DNA of 8,744 bases, taken from contig QHXD01000087.1 of the NCBI GenBank assembly GCA_003223895.1, positions 1-8,744 of the forward strand, in the 5' to 3' direction. Below, one piece after another: positions 1 through 4,947 of this stretch (the first letter of the stretch is position 1; each line of letters starts with the position of its first letter). Position numbers and translations under genes: made by a program. Under the pieces are notes generated by a model. That model worked only from the letters and a program-made list of their open reading frames with translations, searched no databases and had not been told where the DNA came from. This DNA is from Acidobacteriota bacterium (lineage in GTDB: Bacteria > Acidobacteriota > Terriglobia > 20CM-2-55-15).

Positions 1-227
1 TCACCCTTTTGCTCCTTTTCCTGCGCCAGGCGCCCCAGTTCGATTTCGGCCAAATGGGCCTGTGAGGCTTTCATCGCAAAATCCTGCTCGGCGGGTGTGA
101 GTAACGGCTCCTTATCCTCGCGTGCCGCCTCGACCCCCTCAGGGCCGCGACGCCCGCAGGCGCTGAGACCTCCAAATGCCAGAAATAGCGCCAAACTCAA
201 GACTAAAACGTGCCGATTCGTTTGCAT
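1..227 (-). CDS. DUF4142-like lipoprotein, 3' end cut by window edge
   Basis: This is the N-terminal 75 residues of an exported lipoprotein whose remainder lies beyond base 1. Residues 1-24 form a classic lipoprotein signal: basic start (MQTNRH), hydrophobic stretch 7-21, and lipobox L21-S22-A23-C24, so the mature protein should be lipidated on C24. A charged linker follows. From about residue 43 the sequence (LTPAEQDFAMKASQAHLAEI, then ELGRLAQEK) matches the opening helix of DUF4142 proteins, small ferritin-like helical envelope proteins of unsettled role; that match is from memory of the family. The ATG is preceded by GAGGTG three bases upstream. A 20-codon ORF ends 14 bases upstream on the same strand, suggesting co-transcription. 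It could be another small helical lipoprotein family, since only the first helix is visible. Confidence 0.75.
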   Translation of the reverse strand, partial: MQTNRHVLVLSLALFLAFGGLSACGRRGPEGVEAAREDKEPLLTPAEQDFAMKASQAHLAEIELGRLAQEKEQKG

Positions 228-241
228 AGTCACCTCGTCCT

Positions 242-304
242 TCACCGGTAGCGCAGGAAAAGAATGATTAAAATGATGAGAATTAAAGCAACCGGGACAT
301 ACAT
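242..304 (-). CDS. possible 20-residue single-pass membrane peptide
   Basis: A short ORF encodes MYVPVALILIILIILFLRYR: one unbroken hydrophobic segment (residues 3-17) ending in a basic Arg-Tyr-Arg tail, as expected of a small inner-membrane peptide with its C-terminus in the cytoplasm. AGGAG lies 11 bases before the ATG, and AAGG lies closer. The stop is followed after 14 bases by the ATG of the lipoprotein gene, so the two look like one transcript. I do not recognise a named family. Small hydrophobic proteins of this style often accompany stress-related envelope genes, but that gives no function here. The alternative is that the AT-rich leader is open by chance and serves only as an untranslated leader. 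Confidence 0.5.
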   Translation of the reverse strand: MYVPVALILIILIILFLRYR

Positions 305-315
305 AAACCTTACAT

Positions 316-320
316 CTCCT
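316..320 (-). promoter_or_regulatory. Shine-Dalgarno site for the 20-residue peptide
   Basis: AGGAG on the minus strand, 11 bases before the ATG at 304. A second AGGAG lies ten bases further upstream (326-330), giving a tandem AGGAGAACTTAGGAG. The spacing is long but usable; it is the main reason to take the tiny ORF seriously. Confidence 0.4.
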
Positions 321-330
321 AAGTTCTCCT

Positions 331-358
331 ATCAAATATGGCGCATATAAACTGCCAA
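331..358 (-). promoter_or_regulatory. candidate promoter for the membrane peptide and lipoprotein
   Basis: On the minus strand TTGGCA (353-358, five of six to the -35 consensus) is followed 16 bases later by TTTGAT (331-336, four of six to the -10 consensus). Transcription would begin near 324, just before the Shine-Dalgarno site. The -10 box is weak and the assignment is tentative. The rest of the 159-base gap between the two divergent genes (305-463) shows no RNA gene or terminator that I can recognise. Confidence 0.25.
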
Positions 359-444
359 GCCGGGCGATAAAGACTGTTGATTGCAGTTCAGCGACTTGGG
401 TAGGCTAGAACCCACGGCTGGCGAGCGTCCGGGCCATGAAAATG

Positions 445-457
445 GGTAAAATTTACC
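445..457. promoter_or_regulatory. 13-base palindrome before the nuclease-family gene
   Basis: GGTAAAATTTACC is a perfect inverted repeat of 6-base arms around one central base, ending 6 bases before the ATG at 464. It contains TAAAAT (447-452), a fair -10 box that would place the transcript start only a few bases before the ATG. A repressor bound here would block transcription. Arms this short occur about twice by chance in a window of this size, so the operator idea is weak. Confidence 0.25.
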
Positions 458-463
458 AAGAGA

Positions 464-1174
464 ATGCGTATAGTTACCTACAACATCCACAAGGCCCGAG
501 GCCTGGACGGCCGCGTTGCCATCAAGCGCATCGCTGACGTTCTGGGTGGCCTTGACGCAGATATCATCGCCCTGCAGGAAATCTTTTCGGGGGCCGATTC
601 CCGGTCCGGGCAGGTGGAAACACTGGCCTGCACGCTAGGCATGAACGCCGCTTTTGGCCGCACACGGCATCACCGCGGAAGGCCTTACGGGAATGCAATC
701 CTGAGCCGCTGGCCGATCCTGGATTCACAGCACATGGATCTGACCTGGGGCCACCGTACCCGGCGAGGTTGCGTGCGCGCCGACCTAAAGACGCCGAGCG
801 GCACCCTGCATATCTTCAACATCCATATGGGAACAAGTTATTTCGAGCGGCGGCACCAGGTCCGGAGCTTCCTTTCTTCAAAACAACTTCATGAGGATAT
901 CGAGGGTCCGCGCGTTCTCGTCGGCGACTTCAACGAATGGATTCGAGGGCTGACCACGCGCATGCTTTCGGAGAAATTCGAGAGTCTGAACATGGCCCTG
1001 CATGTCCGGAAACGCCGCAGCTACCCGGGATTTCTGCCCCTGCTGCATCTCGATCACATCTACTTCGAAAGACCGCTGCACATTCAAACGGCTGAGCTCA
1101 TCCGGACGCGCCTGGCGCGAATCGCGTCGGACCACCTGCCGCTGGTGGCAGCGTTCGGATGGGAACCGGCCTAG
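464..1174 (+). CDS. endonuclease/exonuclease/phosphatase-family hydrolase (YbhP-like)
   Basis: This 236-residue protein covers one complete EEP-fold domain, the metal-dependent phosphodiesterase fold shared by exonuclease III, DNase I and inositol-phosphate phosphatases. The active-site signatures are all present: N7 in YNIHKARGLDGR, metal ligand E39 in LQE, the Y75-G-N-A-I-L-S-R82 strand, H121 in FNIHMG, D155 and N157 in GDFN, D197-H198 in LHLDHIYF, and D223-H224 in SDHLPL. It has no signal peptide, so it is probably cytoplasmic. The N-terminus resembles the YbhP group, which in E. coli sits beside a cardiolipin synthase; no such neighbour is visible here, and the substrate (nucleic acid, lipid phosphate or other) cannot be told. 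The ATG fits the family N-terminus exactly; upstream ATGs at 436 and 442 are out of frame. The Shine-Dalgarno (AAGAGA) is poor. Its stop overlaps that of the convergent STAS gene. Confidence 0.9.
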   Translation: MRIVTYNIHKARGLDGRVAIKRIADVLGGLDADIIALQEIFSGADSRSGQVETLACTLGMNAAFGRTRHHRGRPYGNAILSRWPILDSQHMDLTWGHRTRRGCVRADLKTPSGTLHIFNIHMGTSYFERRHQVRSFLSSKQLHEDIEGPRVLVGDFNEWIRGLTTRMLSEKFESLNMALHVRKRRSYPGFLPLLHLDHIYFERPLHIQTAELIRTRLARIASDHLPLVAAFGWEPA

Positions 1175-1512
1175 CGCCGGACGAACGCCTCGGCTTCAGC
1201 AAGCGTGTTGAAGATAGTGAAAATGTCTATAAGACGGATGCGCTCCCAGAGCACGCGGACTCTCGCCGTCGGATGGACGAAAGCAACCCGGCCGCCGGCT
1301 TTGCTAATGGACGTGTAGGCGCCGATCAGCTCGCCACAGCCGGAGGAATCACAGTGTGGAACGTCGGTGAAATCGAAGATGAATCCTTTCACTCCGGCGC
1401 GAAGCAGGTCTCTCACGTTTTCGCGCAGAGCCAGCAATGACTCGTCGAATATGAGTTTCCCGGAAATGCTGACGATCGCGATTCCGTCTGTTGTTTGAGA
1501 TATCAGGCGCAC
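1171..1512 (-). CDS. STAS-domain anti-sigma-factor antagonist (SpoIIAA/RsbV type)
   Basis: This 113-residue single-domain protein has the length and layout of SpoIIAA/RsbV proteins: an opening beta pair (G10-IAIVSISG-K19), an amphipathic helix with SLLALRENVRDLL, a strand GFIFDF, then the phosphorylation loop D55-S56-S57-G58-C59-G60 and helix. S56 aligns with Ser58 of B. subtilis SpoIIAA, the residue phosphorylated by the partner anti-sigma kinase. The unphosphorylated form normally binds that kinase and frees a sigma factor. No kinase or sigma gene is in the window, so the partner is unknown. The start is GTG with no convincing Shine-Dalgarno; I kept it because the preceding codons do not look like STAS sequence. 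It lies 31 bases downstream of a possible 29-codon ORF and may be read through from the peroxidase gene. Confidence 0.88.
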   Translation of the reverse strand: MRLISQTTDGIAIVSISGKLIFDESLLALRENVRDLLRAGVKGFIFDFTDVPHCDSSGCGELIGAYTSISKAGGRVAFVHPTARVRVLWERIRLIDIFTIFNTLAEAEAFVRR

Positions 1513-1543
1513 GGTGGAAGTGAGTAAACCACAAAGACACTAA

Positions 1544-1633
1544 TCAGGAAAGACAGGTGTTGGGTTCAGGAGCCTGAAGGGGCGCCGTCGCGGCAAGGAC
1601 TGCCGCGGCGGCTACTGCTATTACGACTTTCAC
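1544..1633 (-). CDS. possible 29-codon ORF resembling a bare signal peptide
   Basis: The GTG start overlaps the peroxidase stop in a GTGA junction, the classic layout for translational coupling. The predicted peptide opens MKVVIAVAAAAVLAAT, a basic residue and then an Ala/Val core, and continues APLQA before an eight-residue tail with one Cys. It reads as a Sec signal peptide with almost nothing behind it. It may be a tiny secreted peptide, the remnant of an exported protein whose body was deleted, or a chance ORF in GC-rich DNA that also forms a strong hairpin. The coding case rests on the overlap and the signal-like composition alone, so confidence is low. Confidence 0.3.
   Translation of the reverse strand: MKVVIAVAAAAVLAATAPLQAPEPNTCLS
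1584..1612 (-). terminator. strong hairpin after the peroxidase gene, possible attenuator
   Basis: Arms 1584-1595 and 1601-1612 pair over 12 positions around a 5-base loop. The one imperfect position is a G-U wobble on the plus strand and an A-C mismatch on the minus strand. It begins 18 bases beyond the peroxidase stop. A smaller 6-base-arm hairpin (1565-1578) follows. There is no U-run after either on the minus strand, so a simple intrinsic terminator is unlikely. It may instead protect the 3' end of the peroxidase message or lower expression of the downstream STAS gene. Confidence 0.4.
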
Positions 1634-2187
1634 TTTGCTGCTAATGCATTCTCAATGGCGCCGGTCATCTGGCGCGAAAGCGGTTCGATCTCGGACTTGA
1701 ATCGGGCGATGACTTCGCCATTCCGTCCGATCAGAAACTTCTCAAAGTTCCAGGCCACGTCACCGGAAAACTTCGGCTGGCCTGTCAGGAACTTGTAGAG
1801 CGGCGCCTGTCCGGGACCCTTGACGACAATCTTCGAAAACATGTCGAATTCAACGCCGTAGTTCTTCTTGCAGAATTCGGAGATTTCGGAGTTCGTTCCC
1901 GGCTCCTGGGCGCCAAACTCGTTTGCCGGAAACCCGAGAATCTTCAACCCTTTACCTGCATACTTCCGGTGCAGTTGCTCAAGTCCCTCGTACTGTGGCG
2001 TGTAGCCGCACTGGCTGGCTACATTGACCATCAGCACAACGTCGCCTTGATACTTGGACAGGTTGACGGGCTTTCCGTCAATGCTATTCATTGTGAAATC
2101 TAACGCAGCAGGCACTTTCGTACTCCCTGTGGGTTTGGTTTGCGGGCTGGCCACGAGCGCCAGCACAATAGCCATGACAAGTTTCAT
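1630..2187 (-). CDS. exported glutathione peroxidase family thiol peroxidase
   Basis: This 185-residue protein reduces hydroperoxides. The catalytic tetrad is complete: C60 in NVASQCGYT, Q94 in NEFGAQEPG, and W146-N147 in AWNFEKF. C106, in EFCKKNYGVEFDMFSK, sits where the resolving cysteine of thioredoxin-dependent 2-Cys members lies, so thioredoxin rather than glutathione is the likely reductant (family knowledge). Residues 1-14 (MKLVMAIVLALVAS) form a short hydrophobic signal, which suggests periplasmic export or membrane tethering, unlike cytoplasmic BtuE. I chose the ATG at 2187 because GGAGG lies 8 bases upstream and the signal begins there; the frame happens to stay open much further upstream, antisense to the asparaginase. 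The gene is divergent from the asparaginase, with 42 bases between starts, and its stop overlaps the GTG of a possible small ORF. The usual NQFG motif reads NEFG. Confidence 0.95.
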   Translation of the reverse strand: MKLVMAIVLALVASPQTKPTGSTKVPAALDFTMNSIDGKPVNLSKYQGDVVLMVNVASQCGYTPQYEGLEQLHRKYAGKGLKILGFPANEFGAQEPGTNSEISEFCKKNYGVEFDMFSKIVVKGPGQAPLYKFLTGQPKFSGDVAWNFEKFLIGRNGEVIARFKSEIEPLSRQMTGAIENALAAK

Positions 2188-2195
2188 CTCAAATT

Positions 2196-2200
2196 CCTCC
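2196..2200 (-). promoter_or_regulatory. Shine-Dalgarno site fixing the peroxidase start
   Basis: GGAGG on the minus strand, 8 bases before the ATG at 2187. It rules out the much longer upstream reading of the same frame as the real protein. Confidence 0.85.
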
Positions 2201-2216
2201 GTGGAAACTGATGAAT

Positions 2217-2222
2217 TATACT
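2217..2222 (+). promoter_or_regulatory. candidate -10 box of the asparaginase gene
   Basis: TATACT (five of six to consensus) ends 7 bases before the ATG at 2230. Transcription starting the usual 6-8 bases downstream would begin on or beside the A of the ATG, giving a leaderless message. In keeping with this, the gap is CTCCTCC, which cannot serve as a Shine-Dalgarno. No good -35 is seen; the 17-base position reads TTCCTC. Confidence 0.4.
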
Positions 2223-2229
2223 CTCCTCC

Positions 2230-3333
2230 ATGCCAAACAAACTGAATCGTCGACAATTTGTAGCTGCAGGCGCCGCAGTTGGAGTGTTTGCGAGGGGACC
2301 ACAGGTCATTACCCGCGGTGTGAAACCGGTCGTGGTGGCCGCCGGCAACGGGAACCGCTCGAAGAACTCCGCAGGGCTGACCTGCGTTGCCAAAGCTTTC
2401 AAGATGATTACCGAAGGCTCCGATGTGCTGGACGCCTGCATCGCCGGTGTCAACATCGTCGAGCTTGATCCAGAAGACACCAGCGTGGGCTATGGCGGCC
2501 TTCCCAACGCGGACGGCGTGGTGCAGCTCGATGCTTCCGTCATGCACGGCCCCAGGAAGAGCGGCGGCTCCGTGGCATGCCTCGAAGGAGTTCGCACACC
2601 GTCGCTGGTAGCAAAGAAAATCATGGATGAAACGGACCACGTCCTTCTCGTCGGTAAGGACGCGCAACGTTTTGCCCGCCTGATGGGCTTCACCATCGAG
2701 GATGATCTCAACACTCCGAAGTCGCGCGATCTCTACCTGGAGTGGAAACGCCGCACCGATCCCGAACATTACCTGAATCCAAAGGACCGTGCAGAACTCG
2801 GATATCACGTGGCGCTCGAGATGGTGGCTGAAGGCAAGATCGACCCGGACCACTTCCACGGCACCATCAATTGCAACGCAGTCAACTCCAAAGGCGAAAT
2901 CTGCGGAACGACCACGACCAGCGGCCTGGCCTGGAAAATTCCCGGCAGGGTCGGCGACTCGCCGATTTTGGGCGCAGGTCTCTACGTCGATGGGGAGGTC
3001 GGAGCGGCGGGATCGACCGGCCGGGGTGAAGCCAATTTGTTAACCCTTGCATCGTTTCAGATAGTCGAGTCCATGCGGCAGGGGATGCACCCGAAGGACG
3101 CGGGAATGGCCGCGCTCCGGCGAATCAAGTCGCAGACCATCTCGAAGCGGCTGCTGAACCGGCGCGGCGAACCGAACTTCAACGTCAACTATTACATCGT
3201 GAACGTGAAAGGCGAATACGCCGGCGTTACTATGTACAATTCGAACGGAATGTCGAGTTTCGCTGTCTGTAACGAGAAGGGTCCTGAAAACGTCAAACTG
3301 GAGGCCTTGCTCAATGGGTCAGCGAACGATTAA
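2230..3333 (+). CDS. Tat-exported N4-(beta-N-acetylglucosaminyl)-L-asparaginase (Ntn hydrolase)
   Basis: This 367-residue enzyme belongs to the glycosylasparaginase / asparaginase-2 family, which cleaves the bond between asparagine and N-acetylglucosamine. Residues 5-20 (LNRRQFVAAGAAVGVF) are a twin-arginine signal, so the folded enzyme is exported. It is made as a precursor that cuts itself before T212 in HFHGT, giving alpha and beta chains with T212 as the new N-terminal nucleophile. Around it lie the expected partners: T229-T230-S231, the GRVGDSP loop (R240, D243) that holds the substrate, and G261-S-T-G-R-G-E267. The residue before the nucleophile is Gly, as in plant-type asparaginases, whereas human and Flavobacterium enzymes have Asp; the rest follows the glycosylasparaginase pattern. 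A role in scavenging asparagine from glycoproteins is inference. No Shine-Dalgarno is present. The 3' end overlaps the next gene by 20 bases. Confidence 0.93.
   Translation: MPNKLNRRQFVAAGAAVGVFARGPQVITRGVKPVVVAAGNGNRSKNSAGLTCVAKAFKMITEGSDVLDACIAGVNIVELDPEDTSVGYGGLPNADGVVQLDASVMHGPRKSGGSVACLEGVRTPSLVAKKIMDETDHVLLVGKDAQRFARLMGFTIEDDLNTPKSRDLYLEWKRRTDPEHYLNPKDRAELGYHVALEMVAEGKIDPDHFHGTINCNAVNSKGEICGTTTTSGLAWKIPGRVGDSPILGAGLYVDGEVGAAGSTGRGEANLLTLASFQIVESMRQGMHPKDAGMAALRRIKSQTISKRLLNRRGEPNFNVNYYIVNVKGEYAGVTMYNSNGMSSFAVCNEKGPENVKLEALLNGSAND
3300..3304 (+). promoter_or_regulatory. Shine-Dalgarno site fixing the cysteine-rich protein start
   Basis: GGAGG lies inside the end of the asparaginase gene, 9 bases before the ATG at 3314. 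It favours this start over the in-frame ATG at 3338, which lies after the asparaginase stop with only AAGGGA crowded against it. Confidence 0.75.
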
Positions 3334-3841
3334 GGGAATGGTGCTGTGTTGTTTGTGTTTGTTGTGGGCATTTCCCGCATTGGCGCAGGACAAAACAGCA
3401 CCAATCTGCTCTGCCGAGATTCAATGCACCAATTGCAAACCCATCGTCAATGCGGGCGACGTGCTTTACCTGAACTTTTTCAGCACTGTAAGCCAGCCAT
3501 CCGCCTGCCTTCCCGCGGATATTCGCGTCTCGGCCTCGTTCTATGACGCTGAAGAGAACCTTATCTGCAGCGGCATCATTGGGGACAACATCACAACCCA
3601 GGGATTCAACATTCAGAACATCAACGTGGAACTGCGGCCGAACAGCGTTTTGGAATTCGTCAGACTTCGCACCCCGTTGATACCGCCCGCCAAACGGCTG
3701 TTGTGTATGAACTTAGATGGAAATGCCGAAGTCTCACAGGGGGAAATCGCCAAAGCGAATTCTCTGCGGTTGCGCTTAACCGTCCTGCCAAAAAATGGCG
3801 GTTTGGCGACAGCAGAGTGCCGGATCAGTCTAGCCCATTAG
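3314..3841 (+). CDS. secreted cysteine-rich protein of unknown function
   Basis: I do not recognise this 175-residue protein. Residues 1-24 are a Sec signal: basic MGQRTIK, hydrophobic 9-20, and cleavage after A22-L-A24. The mature part (about 151 residues) has seven cysteines at 32, 38, 41, 65, 85, 131 and 169, including C38-T-N-C41. The body alternates hydrophobic and polar residues (RVSASFYDAEE, INVELRP, LRLRLTVLP), suggesting a beta sandwich held by disulfides. An odd cysteine count leaves one free unless it forms dimers or binds a ligand. The start overlaps the asparaginase gene by 20 bases, so the two are probably translated together and act in the same exported compartment. Any functional link to glycoasparagine hydrolysis is a guess. 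The codon pattern and the signal peptide support a real gene. Confidence 0.78.
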   Translation: MGQRTIKGMVLCCLCLLWAFPALAQDKTAPICSAEIQCTNCKPIVNAGDVLYLNFFSTVSQPSACLPADIRVSASFYDAEENLICSGIIGDNITTQGFNIQNINVELRPNSVLEFVRLRTPLIPPAKRLLCMNLDGNAEVSQGEIAKANSLRLRLTVLPKNGGLATAECRISLAH

Positions 3842-3866
3842 AGCTACAGCACTTTGGAACATAACT

Positions 3867-3875
3867 TGCTACAAT
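3867..3875 (+). promoter_or_regulatory. extended -10 promoter of the hydroxylase gene
   Basis: TGCTACAAT matches the extended -10 pattern (TG, one base, then five of six of TATAAT), which can work without a -35 box; none is visible here. The -10 hexamer ends 6 bases before the ATG at 3882, so the transcript would start at or next to the start codon. The remaining bases of the 40-base gap after the cysteine-rich gene show no terminator. Confidence 0.5.
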
Positions 3876-3881
3876 AGGGCC

Positions 3882-4460
3882 ATGAAATTGAAGGAGCGGT
3901 TATATCGTTTTCGCTCATTCTGGATTTTTCCTCTGCTCGCGGTTCTTCTCCTGTACGTCACATTCCGTAGCGAAACGCAGGCAGGATTACTAAATCTGGT
4001 GTGGTTGTTTCCTCTCGGGCTGCTGATATGGAGCCTGCTCGAATACGGTCTGCACCGGTTTGTTTTCCACATTCGCTTCAAGGTGCAGAATCCGAGGCTG
4101 CGCGACGTTCTGAACGCATCACACCTCAGCCATCATGCCGCACCCCGCGATCCCACGAAGTTGCTGGTTGACCCGGTCTACGGACTTGCAATCTCCGCGG
4201 CTCTCTTTGGCCTGCTCCTGATCGCATTTGGAGACGCCGCACGAGCGGTTGGTGCGATGGTGGGAGTTTGGGCTGGATTTCTTTACTACGAAGCCGTCCA
4301 TTACCGTGTCCACATGAACCTTCCAGGTTCGGGTCTGATCGCATGGCAACGGCGCGCACACTTCTACCATCACTTCACAAATCGGGACAGATGTTTCGGA
4401 GTGACAACGCCGGTCTGGGATTACGTCTTCAGAACAGAATTGCCACGGTCACGGCGATAA
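3882..4460 (+). CDS. membrane fatty-acid/sterol hydroxylase superfamily protein
   Basis: This 192-residue integral membrane di-iron enzyme is of the fatty acid hydroxylase (FA2H/Scs7) type. It has the histidine clusters that bind the iron pair: H58-x4-H63 in LHRFVFH, H81-x2-H84-H85 in HLSHH, H140-x3-H144 in HYRVH, and H160-x2-H163-H164 in HFYHH. Hydrophobic segments at about 15-27, 36-54, 98-116 and 120-136 give four membrane passes, with the histidines on the cytoplasmic face. The order and spacing match enzymes that 2-hydroxylate acyl chains of sphingolipids or free fatty acids; the actual lipid is not determinable. It lacks the cytochrome b5 domain of the yeast and human enzymes, so its electron donor must be separate. 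There is no Shine-Dalgarno. The last 32 bases overlap the convergent DUF456 gene. Confidence 0.9.
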   Translation: MKLKERLYRFRSFWIFPLLAVLLLYVTFRSETQAGLLNLVWLFPLGLLIWSLLEYGLHRFVFHIRFKVQNPRLRDVLNASHLSHHAAPRDPTKLLVDPVYGLAISAALFGLLLIAFGDAARAVGAMVGVWAGFLYYEAVHYRVHMNLPGSGLIAWQRRAHFYHHFTNRDRCFGVTTPVWDYVFRTELPRSRR

Positions 4461-4947
4461 TCATCGCGACTGCGATGACAAGTTTCAGGACGATCCCCGC
4501 CATCCGCCCCACAAACGTTCCCCATCCGGCGGCCAACGCACTGTGCCAGTCTTTGCCGTGCGTGCGCTCGTAAGCAACCACGATCAGGAACGCTCCGGCA
4601 AACCCGCCGGCTACCGGTCCCAGCGGCCCCAGAACGACGGCCAGCGGGCCGCCGATGAGGATGGCTCCGAGAAGGCCGCCCAGAAAAGAAAGCCACATTG
4701 AAGCGGTTGACGCGCCGTAGCGGCCCGCACCGAGAGCGGTGAGCCAGTTGTCGGCGGTTTCGGAAATGATCGTGAGAACGCAGAGGACAATGAAAAACGG
4801 AATGCCGATAGCGCCGGAGAAGTTTGTGGCGAGAGCATACAGGAAGGTGGAAAGCAGAATGATGACCGTGCCGGGAAAGCCGAAGGGAATGGCGATGAGG
4901 CCGAGGATCAAGCCGAGGTAGAGGAGGATGAGAGCGAACGCATTCAC
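4429..4947 (-). CDS. DUF456 membrane protein
   Basis: This 172-residue, almost wholly hydrophobic protein is of the DUF456 family, whose function is unknown. Visible family marks are the PGTVIILLSTFLYALAT segment (25-41), the polar ETADNWLTALGAGRYGAS stretch (63-80), and glycine-rich hydrophobic segments with G-PLAVVLGPLGPVAGGF (about 100-117). About six membrane segments are likely: 4-20, 25-41, 47-62, 85-103, 105-125 and 150-171. The start is GTG in a GTGA overlap with the stop of the upstream gene, with GAGG just before it, which indicates coupled translation. It is the last gene of a three-gene unit headed by an adenylate cyclase. Its 3' end overlaps the oppositely oriented hydroxylase gene. 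The family call is fairly secure; a role cannot be given. Confidence 0.85.
   Translation of the reverse strand: MNAFALILLYLGLILGLIAIPFGFPGTVIILLSTFLYALATNFSGAIGIPFFIVLCVLTIISETADNWLTALGAGRYGASTASMWLSFLGGLLGAILIGGPLAVVLGPLGPVAGGFAGAFLIVVAYERTHGKDWHSALAAGWGTFVGRMAGIVLKLVIAVAMIIAVTVAILF

Noticed and set aside
1349..1540. A 63-codon minus-strand frame starting just after the possible small ORF.
   Set aside because: It is an off-frame reading of the STAS gene with Arg/His-rich composition; it also does not continue the signal-peptide ORF because of the intervening stop.
1526..1543. AAACCACAAAGACACTAA, which resembles CACAAAGACAC-type phrases repeated in many environmental genomes.
   Set aside because: Only a single short copy is present, so a dispersed repeat cannot be shown from this window.
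2188..2859. Upstream extension of the peroxidase frame, giving a 409-residue reading.
   Set aside because: The extra 224 codons are antisense to the well-supported asparaginase and show no family likeness. GGAGG and a signal peptide mark the true start at 2187.
3338..3841. Alternative ATG of the cysteine-rich protein after the asparaginase stop.
   Set aside because: The 3314 start has a well-spaced GGAGG and adds the basic residues expected at the front of a signal peptide.
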